A stretch of DNA of 8,552 nt from Microbacteriaceae bacterium (GCA_947454285.1 CANGJO010000039.1:1-8552); one strand, 5' to 3'. Positions 1-6,793 are shown, numbered from the stretch's first letter. The notes: generated by a model from the sequence alone, not told the origin. A program made the numbers and translations.

Positions 1-57
1 GTTGTGCAAATACTCGTGCACGTGGCGCTTAGTTTCTTCGCAATCAAACTCAGCCAT
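1..57 (-). CDS. rsrA: Zinc-binding anti-sigma factor RsrA/RshA type, N-terminal fragment
   Basis: The first 19 codons of a gene that leaves the window at its left edge. The visible peptide, MAEFDCEETKRHVHEYLHN, resembles the N-terminus of the ZAS-family anti-sigma factors RsrA (Streptomyces) and RshA (mycobacteria): an early Cys (Cys6) in an acidic context, then a His-rich stretch and a Tyr-Leu pair. In that family a Cys/His cluster holds zinc, binds the sigma factor when reduced, and releases it on disulfide stress. The later CxxC part would lie outside the window and cannot be checked. The ATG shares its A with the sigR TAA stop (TAATG), so the two genes are expected to be translationally coupled and made in matched amounts. 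Identification rests on a short peptide plus position. Confidence 0.72.
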   Translation of the reverse strand, partial: MAEFDCEETKRHVHEYLHN

Positions 58-764
58 TATGCGGCCCCCTGGTTCTTAGATTTTGCTTCGGCATCCGAAA
101 CGTCGTAGCCTTCTTGGCGCGCATAATCGGCCAATAGTTTTTTCAGTAATTTCTTACCGCGGTGAAGTCGGCTCATCACCGTTCCCACCGGTGTGCTCAT
201 GATTTCGGCGATTTCTGAATACGGAAGGCCATCAACTACCGCGTAGTAAACCACCATTCGGAATTCCTCTGGAATATCGTTCAAAGCCTGCTTGATGGTT
301 TCGGAAGGCAGGTTATCGATTGCCTCAAGTTCTGCAGAGCGGGTAGACAGCGCGGTGACCGATTCGGCCGAACCCAGCTGCCAGTCTTCAAGATCGTCTA
401 GACCACCCTTGGCTTGATCCTTGGCCCGCTTGTTATACATGTTGATGTGGGTGTTGGTCATGATGCGGTACAGCCAAGCCTTGAGGTTGGTTCCCTGCTG
501 GTATTGGGCCCACGCTACGAAAGCCTTGGCAAAGGCCTCTTGAACAAGGTCTTCGGCATCTGACGGGTTGCGGGTCCAGCGCAAGGCCGCTCCATAGAGC
601 TGCGGCATCAGCGGCAATGCCTGCTGTTCAAACTCTTGGATTTGAGTCTGTTTTGCCTGATCTTCTGCGGTCTTCATCTGCTTTGAGTTTAGCTTCGCCG
701 GGCGCTCTTTGCCGAGCGAGAAACCATTGGCAAACGGCGAGCTCTGGGCTACAAAAGGCGACAT
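57..764 (-). CDS. sigR: ECF RNA polymerase sigma factor, SigR/SigH family (redox and heat stress)
   Basis: A 235-residue ECF sigma factor. Sigma region 2 spans about residues 45-115, with the NPSDAEDLVQEAFAKAF segment and the LKAWLYRIMTNTHINMYNKR promoter-melting segment. Region 4 spans about 155-212, with a helix-turn-helix at PYSEIAEIMSTPVGTVMSRL that reads the -35 box. The family (S. coelicolor SigR, M. tuberculosis SigH) drives thioredoxin, mycothiol, proteasome and chaperone genes under thiol stress, and is held by the partner encoded next door. The first ATG (764) gives a 29-residue N-terminal extension before Met30 (675-677), where the family's conserved part begins shortly after. AAGG lies a few bases before the first ATG; only a weak AGCAG precedes Met30. 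Both starts may be used, as in Streptomyces, where an extended, unstable SigR' is made from an inducible promoter. The acidic tail after about 215 is outside the conserved domain. Confidence 0.93.
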   Translation of the reverse strand: MSPFVAQSSPFANGFSLGKERPAKLNSKQMKTAEDQAKQTQIQEFEQQALPLMPQLYGAALRWTRNPSDAEDLVQEAFAKAFVAWAQYQQGTNLKAWLYRIMTNTHINMYNKRAKDQAKGGLDDLEDWQLGSAESVTALSTRSAELEAIDNLPSETIKQALNDIPEEFRMVVYYAVVDGLPYSEIAEIMSTPVGTVMSRLHRGKKLLKKLLADYARQEGYDVSDAEAKSKNQGAA

Positions 765-766
765 AG

Positions 767-772
767 TAACCT
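767..772 (+). promoter_or_regulatory. Candidate -10 element for leaderless aroA transcription
   Basis: TAACCT matches the actinobacterial TANNNT -10 pattern and ends 7 nt before the aroA ATG, so transcription would start at or next to the A of the ATG. No Shine-Dalgarno sequence precedes aroA and only 15 bp separate it from the divergent sigR start. No clear -35 box is seen. A six-base pattern is weak evidence alone; the spacing and the lack of a ribosome binding site add support. Confidence 0.4.
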
Positions 773-774
773 TG

Positions 775-801
775 AACCAATGACTTCAGCGACCTATTCC
801 C
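775..801 (-). promoter_or_regulatory. SigR-type autoregulatory promoter of sigR (GGGAAT-N18-GTT)
   Basis: On the minus strand GGGAAT (796-801) is followed by exactly 18 bases and GTT (775-777). This equals the published SigR/SigH promoter consensus (GGGAAT or GGAA, 18-20 nt, GTT). It sits directly upstream of the SigR-family gene and reads toward it. The expected transcription start, about 6-9 nt past GTT, falls near 766-769, only 2-5 nt before the ATG at 764. The -35 box lies inside aroA codons 6-8. Positive autoregulation is known for SigR and SigH; its use here is inferred from the sequence match. Confidence 0.82.
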
Positions 802-2087
802 AGCACCCGTCGACGGGATGGCTGGCACCAGTGGCAAATGGCCCACTCGCCGCCACCGTTGAATTGCCGGGCTCTAAGTCACTCAACAACCGCGAGCTAG
901 TGCTCTCTGCCCTGGCCAGCGAGCCCACCCTGTTGACCCACACTCTTACCTCTCGCGACAGCACCCTGATGATTGAGGCGCTACGTTCGCTGGGCACCCA
1001 AATAGACGTGAACACCGATGGCAGTGTCTTGGTTACCCCAAAGCCTTTCGACCGCTCGGCGACCATCGACTGTGGTCTGGCCGGAACCGTGATGCGTTTT
1101 GTGCCACCGCTATCGGTGTTAGCAAATGGCAACATCAAGTTTGACGGCGACGAAGGCGCAAGACGCCGACCAATGCACACCACAATAGACAGTCTGCGCG
1201 CACTAGGCGTTGAAGTCACCGATGAAGGTGCCGCGGCCCTTCCGTTTACCGTGCACGGAACCGGCAAGGTTTCCGGTGGCGAGATCACGATTGATGCTTC
1301 GGCATCAAGTCAATTTGTTTCCGGTTTGTTGTTGGCGGCGGCAAGATTTGAAAACGGTTTGACGCTGCGTCATCAGGGCGATCACCTGCCATCGATGCCG
1401 CACATTGAAATGACTTTGGATTGCCTAGCAAAACGAGGTGTAAAGGTTTCAACACCGGAGCCTGCAGTTTGGCGAGTTGAGCCTGGAGAAATTTCCGGAG
1501 GAACAGTTGCTATTGAGCCGGACCTTTCTAATGCGGGCCCATTCTTGGCAGCAGCAATGGTTGCCGGTGGCAGCGTTTCGATTAGTGGCTGGCCGAATTC
1601 AACCACACAGGTTGGCGATGAGTTTGATGGCATCTTGCAGCAAATGGGTGCAAAGATTTCGCGTGACCACGGCGTGCTGACGATTAGCGGCACCGGTGAA
1701 ATTCACGGAATCGATATTGATCTTTCAATTGGTGGTGAACTTACTCCGGTAATCGCAGCGTTGGCAGCAATTGCCGACTCACCTACCGTGATTCGCGGAG
1801 TTGCGCACTTGCGTGGTCACGAGACCGATCGCCTTGCCGCACTGGCAGCAGAGATTAATCGAATTGGTGGCATCGCGCGCGAAACAGCCGATGGTCTTGA
1901 GATTGACCCAAGCAATAACTTACACGGTGCACTTTGGCAGACCTACGAAGATCACCGCATGGCAACGGCCGGAGCAATTATCGGGCTTCGTGTTCCTGGC
2001 ATTGAGATCGAAGACATCACCACAACTTCAAAGACCATGCCAAACTTTGCGCAAATGTGGCAGAACATGCTTGGAGCAAAAGCTTGA
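780..2087 (+). CDS. aroA: 3-phosphoshikimate 1-carboxyvinyltransferase (EPSP synthase)
   Basis: Makes 5-enolpyruvylshikimate 3-phosphate from shikimate 3-phosphate and phosphoenolpyruvate, the sixth step of the cytosolic shikimate pathway. The 435-residue length is normal. Visible family motifs in order: PGSKSLNNR (30-38, phosphate and PEP binding), GLAGTVMRF (99-107, the glycine-rich PEP loop, which differs from the enterobacterial GNAGTAMR form), RRRPM (128-132), SASSQFVSG (174-182, shikimate phosphate binding), PDLSNAG (248-254), GGELTPVIA (318-326, with Glu320 near the usual catalytic Asp, which I believe is common in actinobacterial enzymes), RGHETDRL (345-352), YEDHRM (389-394) and TSKTMPNF (416-423). 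The ATG has no Shine-Dalgarno and may be read leaderless. The stop overlaps the rsgA TTG start, so the two genes form an operon. The sigR promoter -35 lies within its first codons on the opposite strand. Confidence 0.97.
   Translation: MTSATYSQHPSTGWLAPVANGPLAATVELPGSKSLNNRELVLSALASEPTLLTHTLTSRDSTLMIEALRSLGTQIDVNTDGSVLVTPKPFDRSATIDCGLAGTVMRFVPPLSVLANGNIKFDGDEGARRRPMHTTIDSLRALGVEVTDEGAAALPFTVHGTGKVSGGEITIDASASSQFVSGLLLAAARFENGLTLRHQGDHLPSMPHIEMTLDCLAKRGVKVSTPEPAVWRVEPGEISGGTVAIEPDLSNAGPFLAAAMVAGGSVSISGWPNSTTQVGDEFDGILQQMGAKISRDHGVLTISGTGEIHGIDIDLSIGGELTPVIAALAAIADSPTVIRGVAHLRGHETDRLAALAAEINRIGGIARETADGLEIDPSNNLHGALWQTYEDHRMATAGAIIGLRVPGIEIEDITTTSKTMPNFAQMWQNMLGAKA
2073..2086 (+). promoter_or_regulatory. 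Ribosome binding site and TTG start that fix the rsgA N-terminus
   Basis: GGAG at 2073-2076 stands 7 nt before a TTG at 2084-2086. This TTG overlaps the aroA TGA as TTGA. It gives the peptide start MSWLYEPDPG, close to what I recall of actinobacterial RsgA N-termini. An upstream in-frame GTG at 2057 would add nine residues encoded inside aroA, but has no comparable ribosome binding site. Confidence 0.72.
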
Positions 2088-3124
2088 GTTGGCTTTACGA
2101 GCCAGACCCTGGTCAGAACGACCTAGACGAAACCGATGTTCGCGTTCGCCCGAATCCAAAGGGCAACAAACCTCGCACCAAGAAGCGTCCGGAGTATGCC
2201 GAGGCGCCGCTTGGTCTAGTTCTTGGTGTAGACGTTGGTCGCTATCGTGTGCTGCTTGATGGTGAAGACCGAATCGTCAATGCCACCATGGGTAAAGAAT
2301 TGCGCAAGTCCGGTGCAGTGGTTGGTGACCGCGTTGCACTTGCCGGCGACACCTCGGAAACAGAGGGCGCACTTGCCCGCGTGGTTCGCATTGAACGAAG
2401 AACCTCTTTGCTTCGCCGCAGCGCCGATGACTCTGACCAGGTTGAACGCGTAATCGTTGCCAATGCAACCCAAATGGTGATCGTGGTTGCGATTGCGAAC
2501 CCGGAACCGCGCACTCGTTTGATTGACCGCTACCTGGCTGCTGCCTATGACGCTGGCCTGAAGCCAATCTTGGTAATCACCAAGACAGATCTAGCCAACC
2601 CCGATGACTTCCTCACAAACTTCGCCGGTCTAAGCATTCCGGTCGTTTTGAACCGCTCTGACAAACCGGCACTGCCTCAGCTTCGCGATTTGCTCGCCGG
2701 GCAGACATCGGTGTTCGTTGGTCACTCCGGTGTTGGTAAATCAACGCTGGTTAATTCACTTGCACCCCACGCAATGCGTGCCACCGGTGGCGTAAATGTG
2801 GTTACCGGTCGCGGCCGTCATACTTCTTCTTCTGTTCGCGCGATCCGCTTAGATGAATCGTTCAATGGCGGTTGGATCATTGACACTCCTGGTGTGCGAT
2901 CGTTTGGTCTTGGTCACGTGAAGCCAGAGAACCTGCTTCGTTCATTTGAAGATTTGTGGCAGGTTATCGAGACTTGTCCGCGCGATTGCTCGCACATGAC
3001 CGGTGCCCCGGACTGTGCCCTTGACGATGCCATCGAGGCCGGAACACTTGGCACCAGCGGTGCCGCTCGAGTTGATTCGCTACGTCGCTTGGTTCAATCA
3101 ATCGCCAACAACAGTGCCGATTAA
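2084..3124 (+). CDS. rsgA: Small ribosomal subunit biogenesis GTPase RsgA
   Basis: A 346-residue circularly permuted GTPase that acts in late 30S subunit maturation. From the TTG start: an N-terminal basic, disordered segment (DETDVRVRPNPKGNKPRTKKRP, about 15-36), an OB-fold (about 42-110), then the permuted GTPase motifs G4 TKTD (166-169, in place of NKxD), G1 GHSGVGKS (213-220), a G2-like Thr in RHTSSS (about 245-250) and G3 DTPG (267-270). The C-terminal zinc domain has Cys298, Cys302, His304 and Cys311. The N-terminal basic motif is typical of actinobacterial members. The gene is translationally coupled to aroA through the TTGA overlap. Its last codons, including the stop, are the first unit of a 15-bp tandem repeat. 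Confidence 0.95.
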   Translation: MSWLYEPDPGQNDLDETDVRVRPNPKGNKPRTKKRPEYAEAPLGLVLGVDVGRYRVLLDGEDRIVNATMGKELRKSGAVVGDRVALAGDTSETEGALARVVRIERRTSLLRRSADDSDQVERVIVANATQMVIVVAIANPEPRTRLIDRYLAAAYDAGLKPILVITKTDLANPDDFLTNFAGLSIPVVLNRSDKPALPQLRDLLAGQTSVFVGHSGVGKSTLVNSLAPHAMRATGGVNVVTGRGRHTSSSVRAIRLDESFNGGWIIDTPGVRSFGLGHVKPENLLRSFEDLWQVIETCPRDCSHMTGAPDCALDDAIEAGTLGTSGAARVDSLRRLVQSIANNSAD

Positions 3125-3156
3125 ACCAGTGCCGACTAAACCAGTGCCGAATAAAC
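3112..3156 (+). repeat. Three 15-bp tandem repeats across the rsgA stop codon
   Basis: Units at 3112-3126, 3127-3141 and 3142-3156 read CAGTGCCGANTAAAC and differ from one another only at N (T, C, A). Since 15 bp is five codons, each unit keeps the rsgA frame and carries its own in-frame TAA (3122, 3137, 3152). The first unit encodes the end of RsgA (Ser-Ala-Asp-stop). The array fills most of the 39-bp gap to hisN. It looks like duplication of the gene end by replication slippage; a function is not evident. Confidence 0.95.
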
Positions 3157-3157
3157 T
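3152..3157 (+). promoter_or_regulatory. Candidate -10 element for leaderless hisN transcription
   Basis: TAAACT fits TANNNT and ends 6 nt before the hisN ATG; no Shine-Dalgarno precedes that ATG. The hexamer lies at the end of the third 15-bp repeat, while the other two units have TAAACC at the same place. hisN may also be read through from aroA-rsgA. Confidence 0.35.
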
Positions 3158-3163
3158 ATTCAG

Positions 3164-3937
3164 ATGACCTACCAAGCAGATCTTGAACTAGCCCTTCAGC
3201 TAGCCGACATTGCCGACGCAATTTCGCTTGAGCGTTTTCGGGCGCTGGACTTGCATGTAGAGAGCAAGCCTGATCGTTCGCCGGTTACCGATGCCGATCG
3301 CTCGGTTGAGCAGGCACTAAAAGATTTGCTAGCCGCTAAGGCACCCAACGACGCGCTAATTGGCGAGGAATACGGCAATTCCGGTTCTGCCTCGCGCACT
3401 TGGATCATTGACCCAATCGATGGCACAGCCAACTACCTTCGTGGTGTGCCAGTGTGGGCAACCCTGATTGCATTAGCAATCGATGGCAAGCCGGTGGTTA
3501 GTGTGGTTTCTGCTCCGGCAATGGGTCGCCGCTGGTGGGCTGCACCAGAGGTTGGCGCATTCACCAAAGATATCGATGGCAGCACCCGCGAACTTAAGGT
3601 TTCGGCAATTGCAGAACTACAAAACGCATCACTTAGTTATAACAACTTGCAGCTTTGGGATCAGGCTGGAATGTTGCCTCAGCTAACAGAACTTAGCCGT
3701 AAGATTTGGCGCACTCGTGCCTACGGAGACTTCTGGAGTTACATGTTGCTGGCCGAAGGCTCGGTAGACATCGTGGCCGAACACGACCTAAAGATTTACG
3801 ACATCGCTGCCCTGGTTCCAATCGTCGAGCAGGCCGGCGGCAAGTTCAGCGCCTTGAACGGTCCGTTAACTGCCGAGACGTCATCGGTGTTGGCAACCAA
3901 TGGAAAGCTGCACCAGGCAGCCACCAACAGCTTTTAG
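3164..3937 (+). CDS. hisN: Inositol monophosphatase-family phosphatase, probably histidinol-phosphatase HisN
   Basis: A 257-residue Mg2+-dependent phosphatase of the IMPase superfamily. Metal-site motifs: KPDRSPVTDADR (35-46), GEE (67-69, motif with the metal-binding Glu), DPIDGTANY (83-91, the family signature DPIDGTxNF), and YDIAALVPIVEQAGG (212-226), which stands for the WDxAA motif with Asp213. No signal peptide, so cytosolic. In actinobacteria this subfamily, often next to aroA and rsgA, supplies the histidinol-phosphate phosphatase step of histidine synthesis, and the GRRWWA segment fits that group as I know it. Alternatives are myo-inositol-1-phosphatase or another sugar phosphatase, which cannot be excluded from sequence alone. 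The inositol catabolic genes downstream do not settle this, because they lie in separate transcription units. No ribosome binding site is seen at the ATG. Confidence 0.82.
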   Translation: MTYQADLELALQLADIADAISLERFRALDLHVESKPDRSPVTDADRSVEQALKDLLAAKAPNDALIGEEYGNSGSASRTWIIDPIDGTANYLRGVPVWATLIALAIDGKPVVSVVSAPAMGRRWWAAPEVGAFTKDIDGSTRELKVSAIAELQNASLSYNNLQLWDQAGMLPQLTELSRKIWRTRAYGDFWSYMLLAEGSVDIVAEHDLKIYDIAALVPIVEQAGGKFSALNGPLTAETSSVLATNGKLHQAATNSF

Positions 3938-3970
3938 AAGCCCGATAGCCTCTTGTGCTAATGTCATTAC

Positions 3971-4000
3971 ATGTTGTCAAAGCATGGCAACTGTAAACAT
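3971..4000. promoter_or_regulatory. Imperfect inverted repeat upstream of the GntR regulator gene, candidate operator/promoter
   Basis: ATGTTGTCA (3971-3979) and TGTAAACAT (3992-4000) are inverted copies with 7 of 9 positions matching, their centres 21 bp apart. The left arm contains TTGTCA, a fair -35 box; no good -10 lies 16-18 bp behind it. The 74-bp gap holding this repeat separates hisN from the regulator gene and has no other feature. Autoregulation by the adjacent GntR protein is an inference from position. Confidence 0.3.
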
Positions 4001-4011
4001 AGGTGTTTGGA

Positions 4012-4779
4012 ATGGCAATGAATCAGGTTGAACAGATTCTTCCAATTGGGGTTTTCATGGACCTAGACCGCTCCGGTCCTATTCCCCTTTACTTTCAGAT
4101 CGCTCAGCGCATTGAGAAAGCAATTCTTAACGGTGACCTGCCTGCCGGTTCTCGTTTAGAGAATGAGGTTTCGCTGGGTGAACGCCTTGGGCTAAGCCGC
4201 CCAACAGTGCGTCGTGCAATTCAAGATTTGGTTGACAAGGGTCTCCTGGTTCGCCGTCGCGGCATTGGCACCCAGGTGGTGCATGGTCAAGTTACCCGCG
4301 GTGTTGAGCTCACCTCGCTCTACGAAGACCTTTCACGCAGCGGTCAAAAGCCATCAACCAAAATTTTGGAATACAAGGTCACCAAAGCCGATAGCAAGAT
4401 GGCCGAGAAGCTTGGCGTTGAAATCGGCTCAGACGTTCTTTACATGCGCCGTCTTCGTGCTGCAGACAATGTTGCGGTATCGATTATGGAGAACTGGCTA
4501 CCGGCCGAGTTCATCGACATCACTGAGGCTGAACTAAACGAGCACGGTCTGTACCAAATTCTTCGTGCGCGCGGTGTGACGATTCGCGTGGCTAAGCAAA
4601 AGATTGGTGCCCGAAAGGCATCTGCCCAGGAATCAACAGACCTGGCGATTGAGAAGAATGCTTCGCTGCTGACCATGGATCGCACCGCTTACGACAACTC
4701 TGGTCGCGCGATTGAGTTTGGTCATCACTGCTACCGGCCAGACCTTTACTCATTCGAAGTAACCCTGGTCGAGAAGTAA
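4012..4779 (+). CDS. GntR-family transcriptional regulator, HutC/UTRA subfamily
   Basis: A cytosolic one-component repressor or activator. A GntR winged helix covers about residues 20-90: PIPLYFQIAQRIEKAI is the first helix, RLENEVSLGERLGLSRPTVRRAI the helix-turn-helix, and LLVRRRGIGTQVV the wing. A UTRA ligand-binding domain follows from about 95 to the end (ELTSLYEDLSRSGQKPSTKI ... EFGHHCYRPDLYSFEVTL), as usual for sugar, phosphosugar or amino-acid effectors. Start choice is uncertain: ATG 4012 has AGGTG 6 nt upstream and is preferred; GTG 4003, ATG 4018 and ATG 4057 (MDLDRSGPIPLYFQ, with GGGG 5 nt upstream) are in frame. The gene faces iolG across a shared terminator. GntR-type regulators control inositol catabolism in Corynebacterium (IolR), so control of the neighbouring iol genes is likely but not shown. 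Confidence 0.9.
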   Translation: MAMNQVEQILPIGVFMDLDRSGPIPLYFQIAQRIEKAILNGDLPAGSRLENEVSLGERLGLSRPTVRRAIQDLVDKGLLVRRRGIGTQVVHGQVTRGVELTSLYEDLSRSGQKPSTKILEYKVTKADSKMAEKLGVEIGSDVLYMRRLRAADNVAVSIMENWLPAEFIDITEAELNEHGLYQILRARGVTIRVAKQKIGARKASAQESTDLAIEKNASLLTMDRTAYDNSGRAIEFGHHCYRPDLYSFEVTLVEK

Positions 4780-4790
4780 ACAACTGCTTT

Positions 4791-4828
4791 AAAAAAGAAT
4801 CGCCCAGGTTAGGTTCTGGGCGACTCTT
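4791..4828. terminator. Intrinsic terminator between the convergent regulator and iolG, strongest for iolG
   Basis: Arms 4795-4807 and 4816-4828 pair over 13 bp with one mismatch around an 8-base loop (core CGCCCAG / CTGGGCG). On the minus strand the hairpin is followed by six T (complement of 4791-4796), a standard intrinsic terminator for the iolE-iolG transcript. On the plus strand the tail is only CTCTTCTC, so termination of the regulator transcript there would be weaker. Confidence 0.85.
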
Positions 4829-4845
4829 CTCGATGAGAGTTAATG

Positions 4846-5856
4846 CTATTTGTAGAAGCTCGGCTTCGCCGCGTATTCCACTGTTTCCAAATTGCCTGAA
4901 TTAAGCGCTTTCACGCCCGCCTCAACCGCAGCTGCAGCTAAGTAGCCATCCCAGGCTGATGGCCCATCGATTTTGCCCTGCTTAGTTGCATCAACCCATC
5001 GCTGGATCTGTGCATCATAAGCAGCCGCAAATCGAGTTTTAAACGACATGTGCTCTGCCGTTGAAACCTGACCGTTGAACCAAGTAGTCATACCGCTGGT
5101 ACGACCAATCTCTGCAATTCCGTTTTCGAAAACTGCCTCTGTCTTTACCTCATAGCCAAACTTGACAGATACGTTCATCTCAACTGTTGCTAGAACCTCT
5201 GACTTAGTCTTCAAGAGAACGACAATTGGGTCGCTGAAACCAGAGTGGTTGTTTGAGTTGCGCTTCATGTGCTTAACTTCAACGGTTTCAATTGGAGAGT
5301 CAGTTAAGAAGCGAACAACGTCAATCTCGTGAACCACTGAGTCAAAAATCAGCATGTCGTTGTGGTAGCTCTCAGGCACAGATGGATTGCGGTGCGCACA
5401 GTGCAAACCAAGCAACTCCCCCTGATCCTTGCTTGAGATCAATGACTTCAGGTTTTCATAGCCAGCATCAAAGCGGCGCATGAAGCCAACCTGGATCAGC
5501 TGCTTGCCGGTTGCAACTTCGGCTTCAACCATTCGCAGTGAAGACGATGCATCTGGAGTAAGCGGCTTCTCACAAAGAATCGGTAGACCCGCAGCTAGGG
5601 CTGGCAACAAAACCGGCTCGTGGAACTGACCAGGTGTAGCAATCAAAACTGCATCCATCGCCTTTTCTGCGATTGCAGCTTCAACGTTTGGGTACCACTT
5701 TGCAGCCGGTGCGTTTTCCATTGCTGACTTGGCGCGGCCTTCATCAGGCTCAACTACGGCAGTGACGATTGCACCGTTGATGCGATTTTGAATTCTAATA
5801 ATGTGGTCTGCGCCCATTAGGCCGGCACCAACAACACCGATTCTTAGTTCTGACAT
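4846..5856 (-). CDS. iolG: Gfo/Idh/MocA-family oxidoreductase, probably myo-inositol 2-dehydrogenase
   Basis: A 336-residue NAD(P)-dependent dehydrogenase expected to oxidise myo-inositol to 2-keto-myo-inositol (scyllo-inosose), the first step of inositol catabolism. The N-terminal Rossmann fold starts with GVVGAGLMGADH (7-18, GxGxxG type). EKP is at 96-98, then QVGFMRRFDAGY (122-133) and FDSVVHEIDVV (171-181). Lys97, Asp172 and His176 fall at the same numbers as the catalytic residues I recall for Bacillus IolG, which is the best evidence for the substrate class. The start ATG has GAGAG 6 nt upstream. It follows iolE by 18 nt in one operon and ends before a strong terminator. A scyllo-inositol or related polyol dehydrogenase is the main alternative. 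Confidence 0.87.
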   Translation of the reverse strand: MSELRIGVVGAGLMGADHIIRIQNRINGAIVTAVVEPDEGRAKSAMENAPAAKWYPNVEAAIAEKAMDAVLIATPGQFHEPVLLPALAAGLPILCEKPLTPDASSSLRMVEAEVATGKQLIQVGFMRRFDAGYENLKSLISSKDQGELLGLHCAHRNPSVPESYHNDMLIFDSVVHEIDVVRFLTDSPIETVEVKHMKRNSNNHSGFSDPIVVLLKTKSEVLATVEMNVSVKFGYEVKTEAVFENGIAEIGRTSGMTTWFNGQVSTAEHMSFKTRFAAAYDAQIQRWVDATKQGKIDGPSAWDGYLAAAAVEAGVKALNSGNLETVEYAAKPSFYK

Positions 5857-5874
5857 GAAATTCTCTCTTCGCTG

Positions 5875-6786
5875 TTATCGAACGCGAGCCGCGTGGGTGC
5901 AACTCATGATGTGCTTTAGGGTGCGGTCGGCAATTGGCGCTGGGAAGTCAACGTCGCAGCCGTACATATCTTGCTCAACGATTGCAAACATCTCTGGGTT
6001 GATCTGCGCTGCTTTCTCGATGATTGGAGCAAACTCAGGCACACCCTCGAAGCCAGGCTCTGTCATTACACCCTTTGCCACTGCGTCAACAAATGGCATG
6101 TCGTTCTTTAGCGCCTCGGCAAGAATGTCTGGGTGCACTTGCTTTAGGTGCAAGTAACCAATGCGGTCTGGGTATGCGTTCATCAACTTAACGTTGTCGC
6201 CTAGGTAGTAAGCAAAGTGACCGGTGTCTAGGCAAAGGTTGGTGTATTCCTTGCTGGTCTCCTGCAAGAAACGCTCTACTTCTGCGTAAGTTCCAATGTG
6301 ACTGTCTGCGTGTGAGTGAAATTGCTGATGAATTCCGTACTCCTCAAGCAGGGCCTTGCCCAGTTTGTCGTGACCGGCAGCCAACTTCTTCCACTGGTCG
6401 TTATCAAGAACACGTGATTCAAGAACTTCGGCAGTTGCGTCTGAACGCCACAAGTCTGGAATTACTACCAAGTGCTCAACGCCAAGCTTTGATACCAGGC
6501 CGGCAACGTCAAGAGCCTGATCCCAAGCGCGCTTCCACTGATCGTCTCCCTTGTGGAAACCGGTGAAGACGGTTCCGGCTGAAAGCTTTAGGTCGTGTTC
6601 AGCAAGAACGTCGGCAAGTTGGTTTGGATCGGTTGGCAAATAGCCAAATGGACCGAGTTCAATCCAGTGGTAGCCAGCAGCCTGCACTTCATCTAGGAAG
6701 CGCTCCCATGGAACTTGCTTTGGGTCATTTGGGAACCATACGCCCCATGAATCTGGCGCAGTGCCAACACGAATTTGATTTGTCAT
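5875..6786 (-). CDS. iolE: TIM-barrel sugar isomerase/dehydratase, probably 2-keto-myo-inositol dehydratase
   Basis: A 303-residue protein of the xylose isomerase-like TIM-barrel (AP endonuclease 2) superfamily. The opening RVGTAPDSWGVWFPNDPKQ (6-24) followed by WIELGPFGYLPTDP (41-54) is a pattern I associate with actinobacterial IolE. Likely divalent metal and active-site residues are Glu43, His157/His159 (FHSHADSH), Asp187 and His190 (LCLDTGHF), His213 (YLHLKQV) and Glu271 (IVEQDMYG). In the pathway IolE dehydrates 2-keto-myo-inositol, the product of IolG, to a cyclohexanetrione derivative, so the two enzymes encoded in this operon act in sequence. The ATG has no Shine-Dalgarno, but TAGATT lies 7 nt upstream, so leaderless translation is possible. 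An inosose isomerase (IolI-like) role is the main alternative. Confidence 0.78.
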   Translation of the reverse strand: MTNQIRVGTAPDSWGVWFPNDPKQVPWERFLDEVQAAGYHWIELGPFGYLPTDPNQLADVLAEHDLKLSAGTVFTGFHKGDDQWKRAWDQALDVAGLVSKLGVEHLVVIPDLWRSDATAEVLESRVLDNDQWKKLAAGHDKLGKALLEEYGIHQQFHSHADSHIGTYAEVERFLQETSKEYTNLCLDTGHFAYYLGDNVKLMNAYPDRIGYLHLKQVHPDILAEALKNDMPFVDAVAKGVMTEPGFEGVPEFAPIIEKAAQINPEMFAIVEQDMYGCDVDFPAPIADRTLKHIMSCTHAARVR

Positions 6787-6793
6787 AGCAACA

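Noticed and set aside
628..1288. Open frames on the minus strand over sigR and aroA
   Set aside because: They overlap well-supported genes, show no domain or motif, and look like frame shadows of GC-rich third positions.
2057..2083. GTG start at 2057 for rsgA, nine codons earlier
   Set aside because: It lies wholly inside aroA and lacks a ribosome binding site, while TTG 2084 has GGAG 7 nt upstream and yields the expected MSWL start.
3112..3156. CRISPR-like array
   Set aside because: The repeats are direct and contiguous with no spacers, only 15 bp, and part of a coding end.
3938..4011. Sign of an integration junction between core genes and the catabolic locus
   Set aside because: No flanking repeat, integrase, tRNA end or clear shift in base composition is visible in or near the gap.
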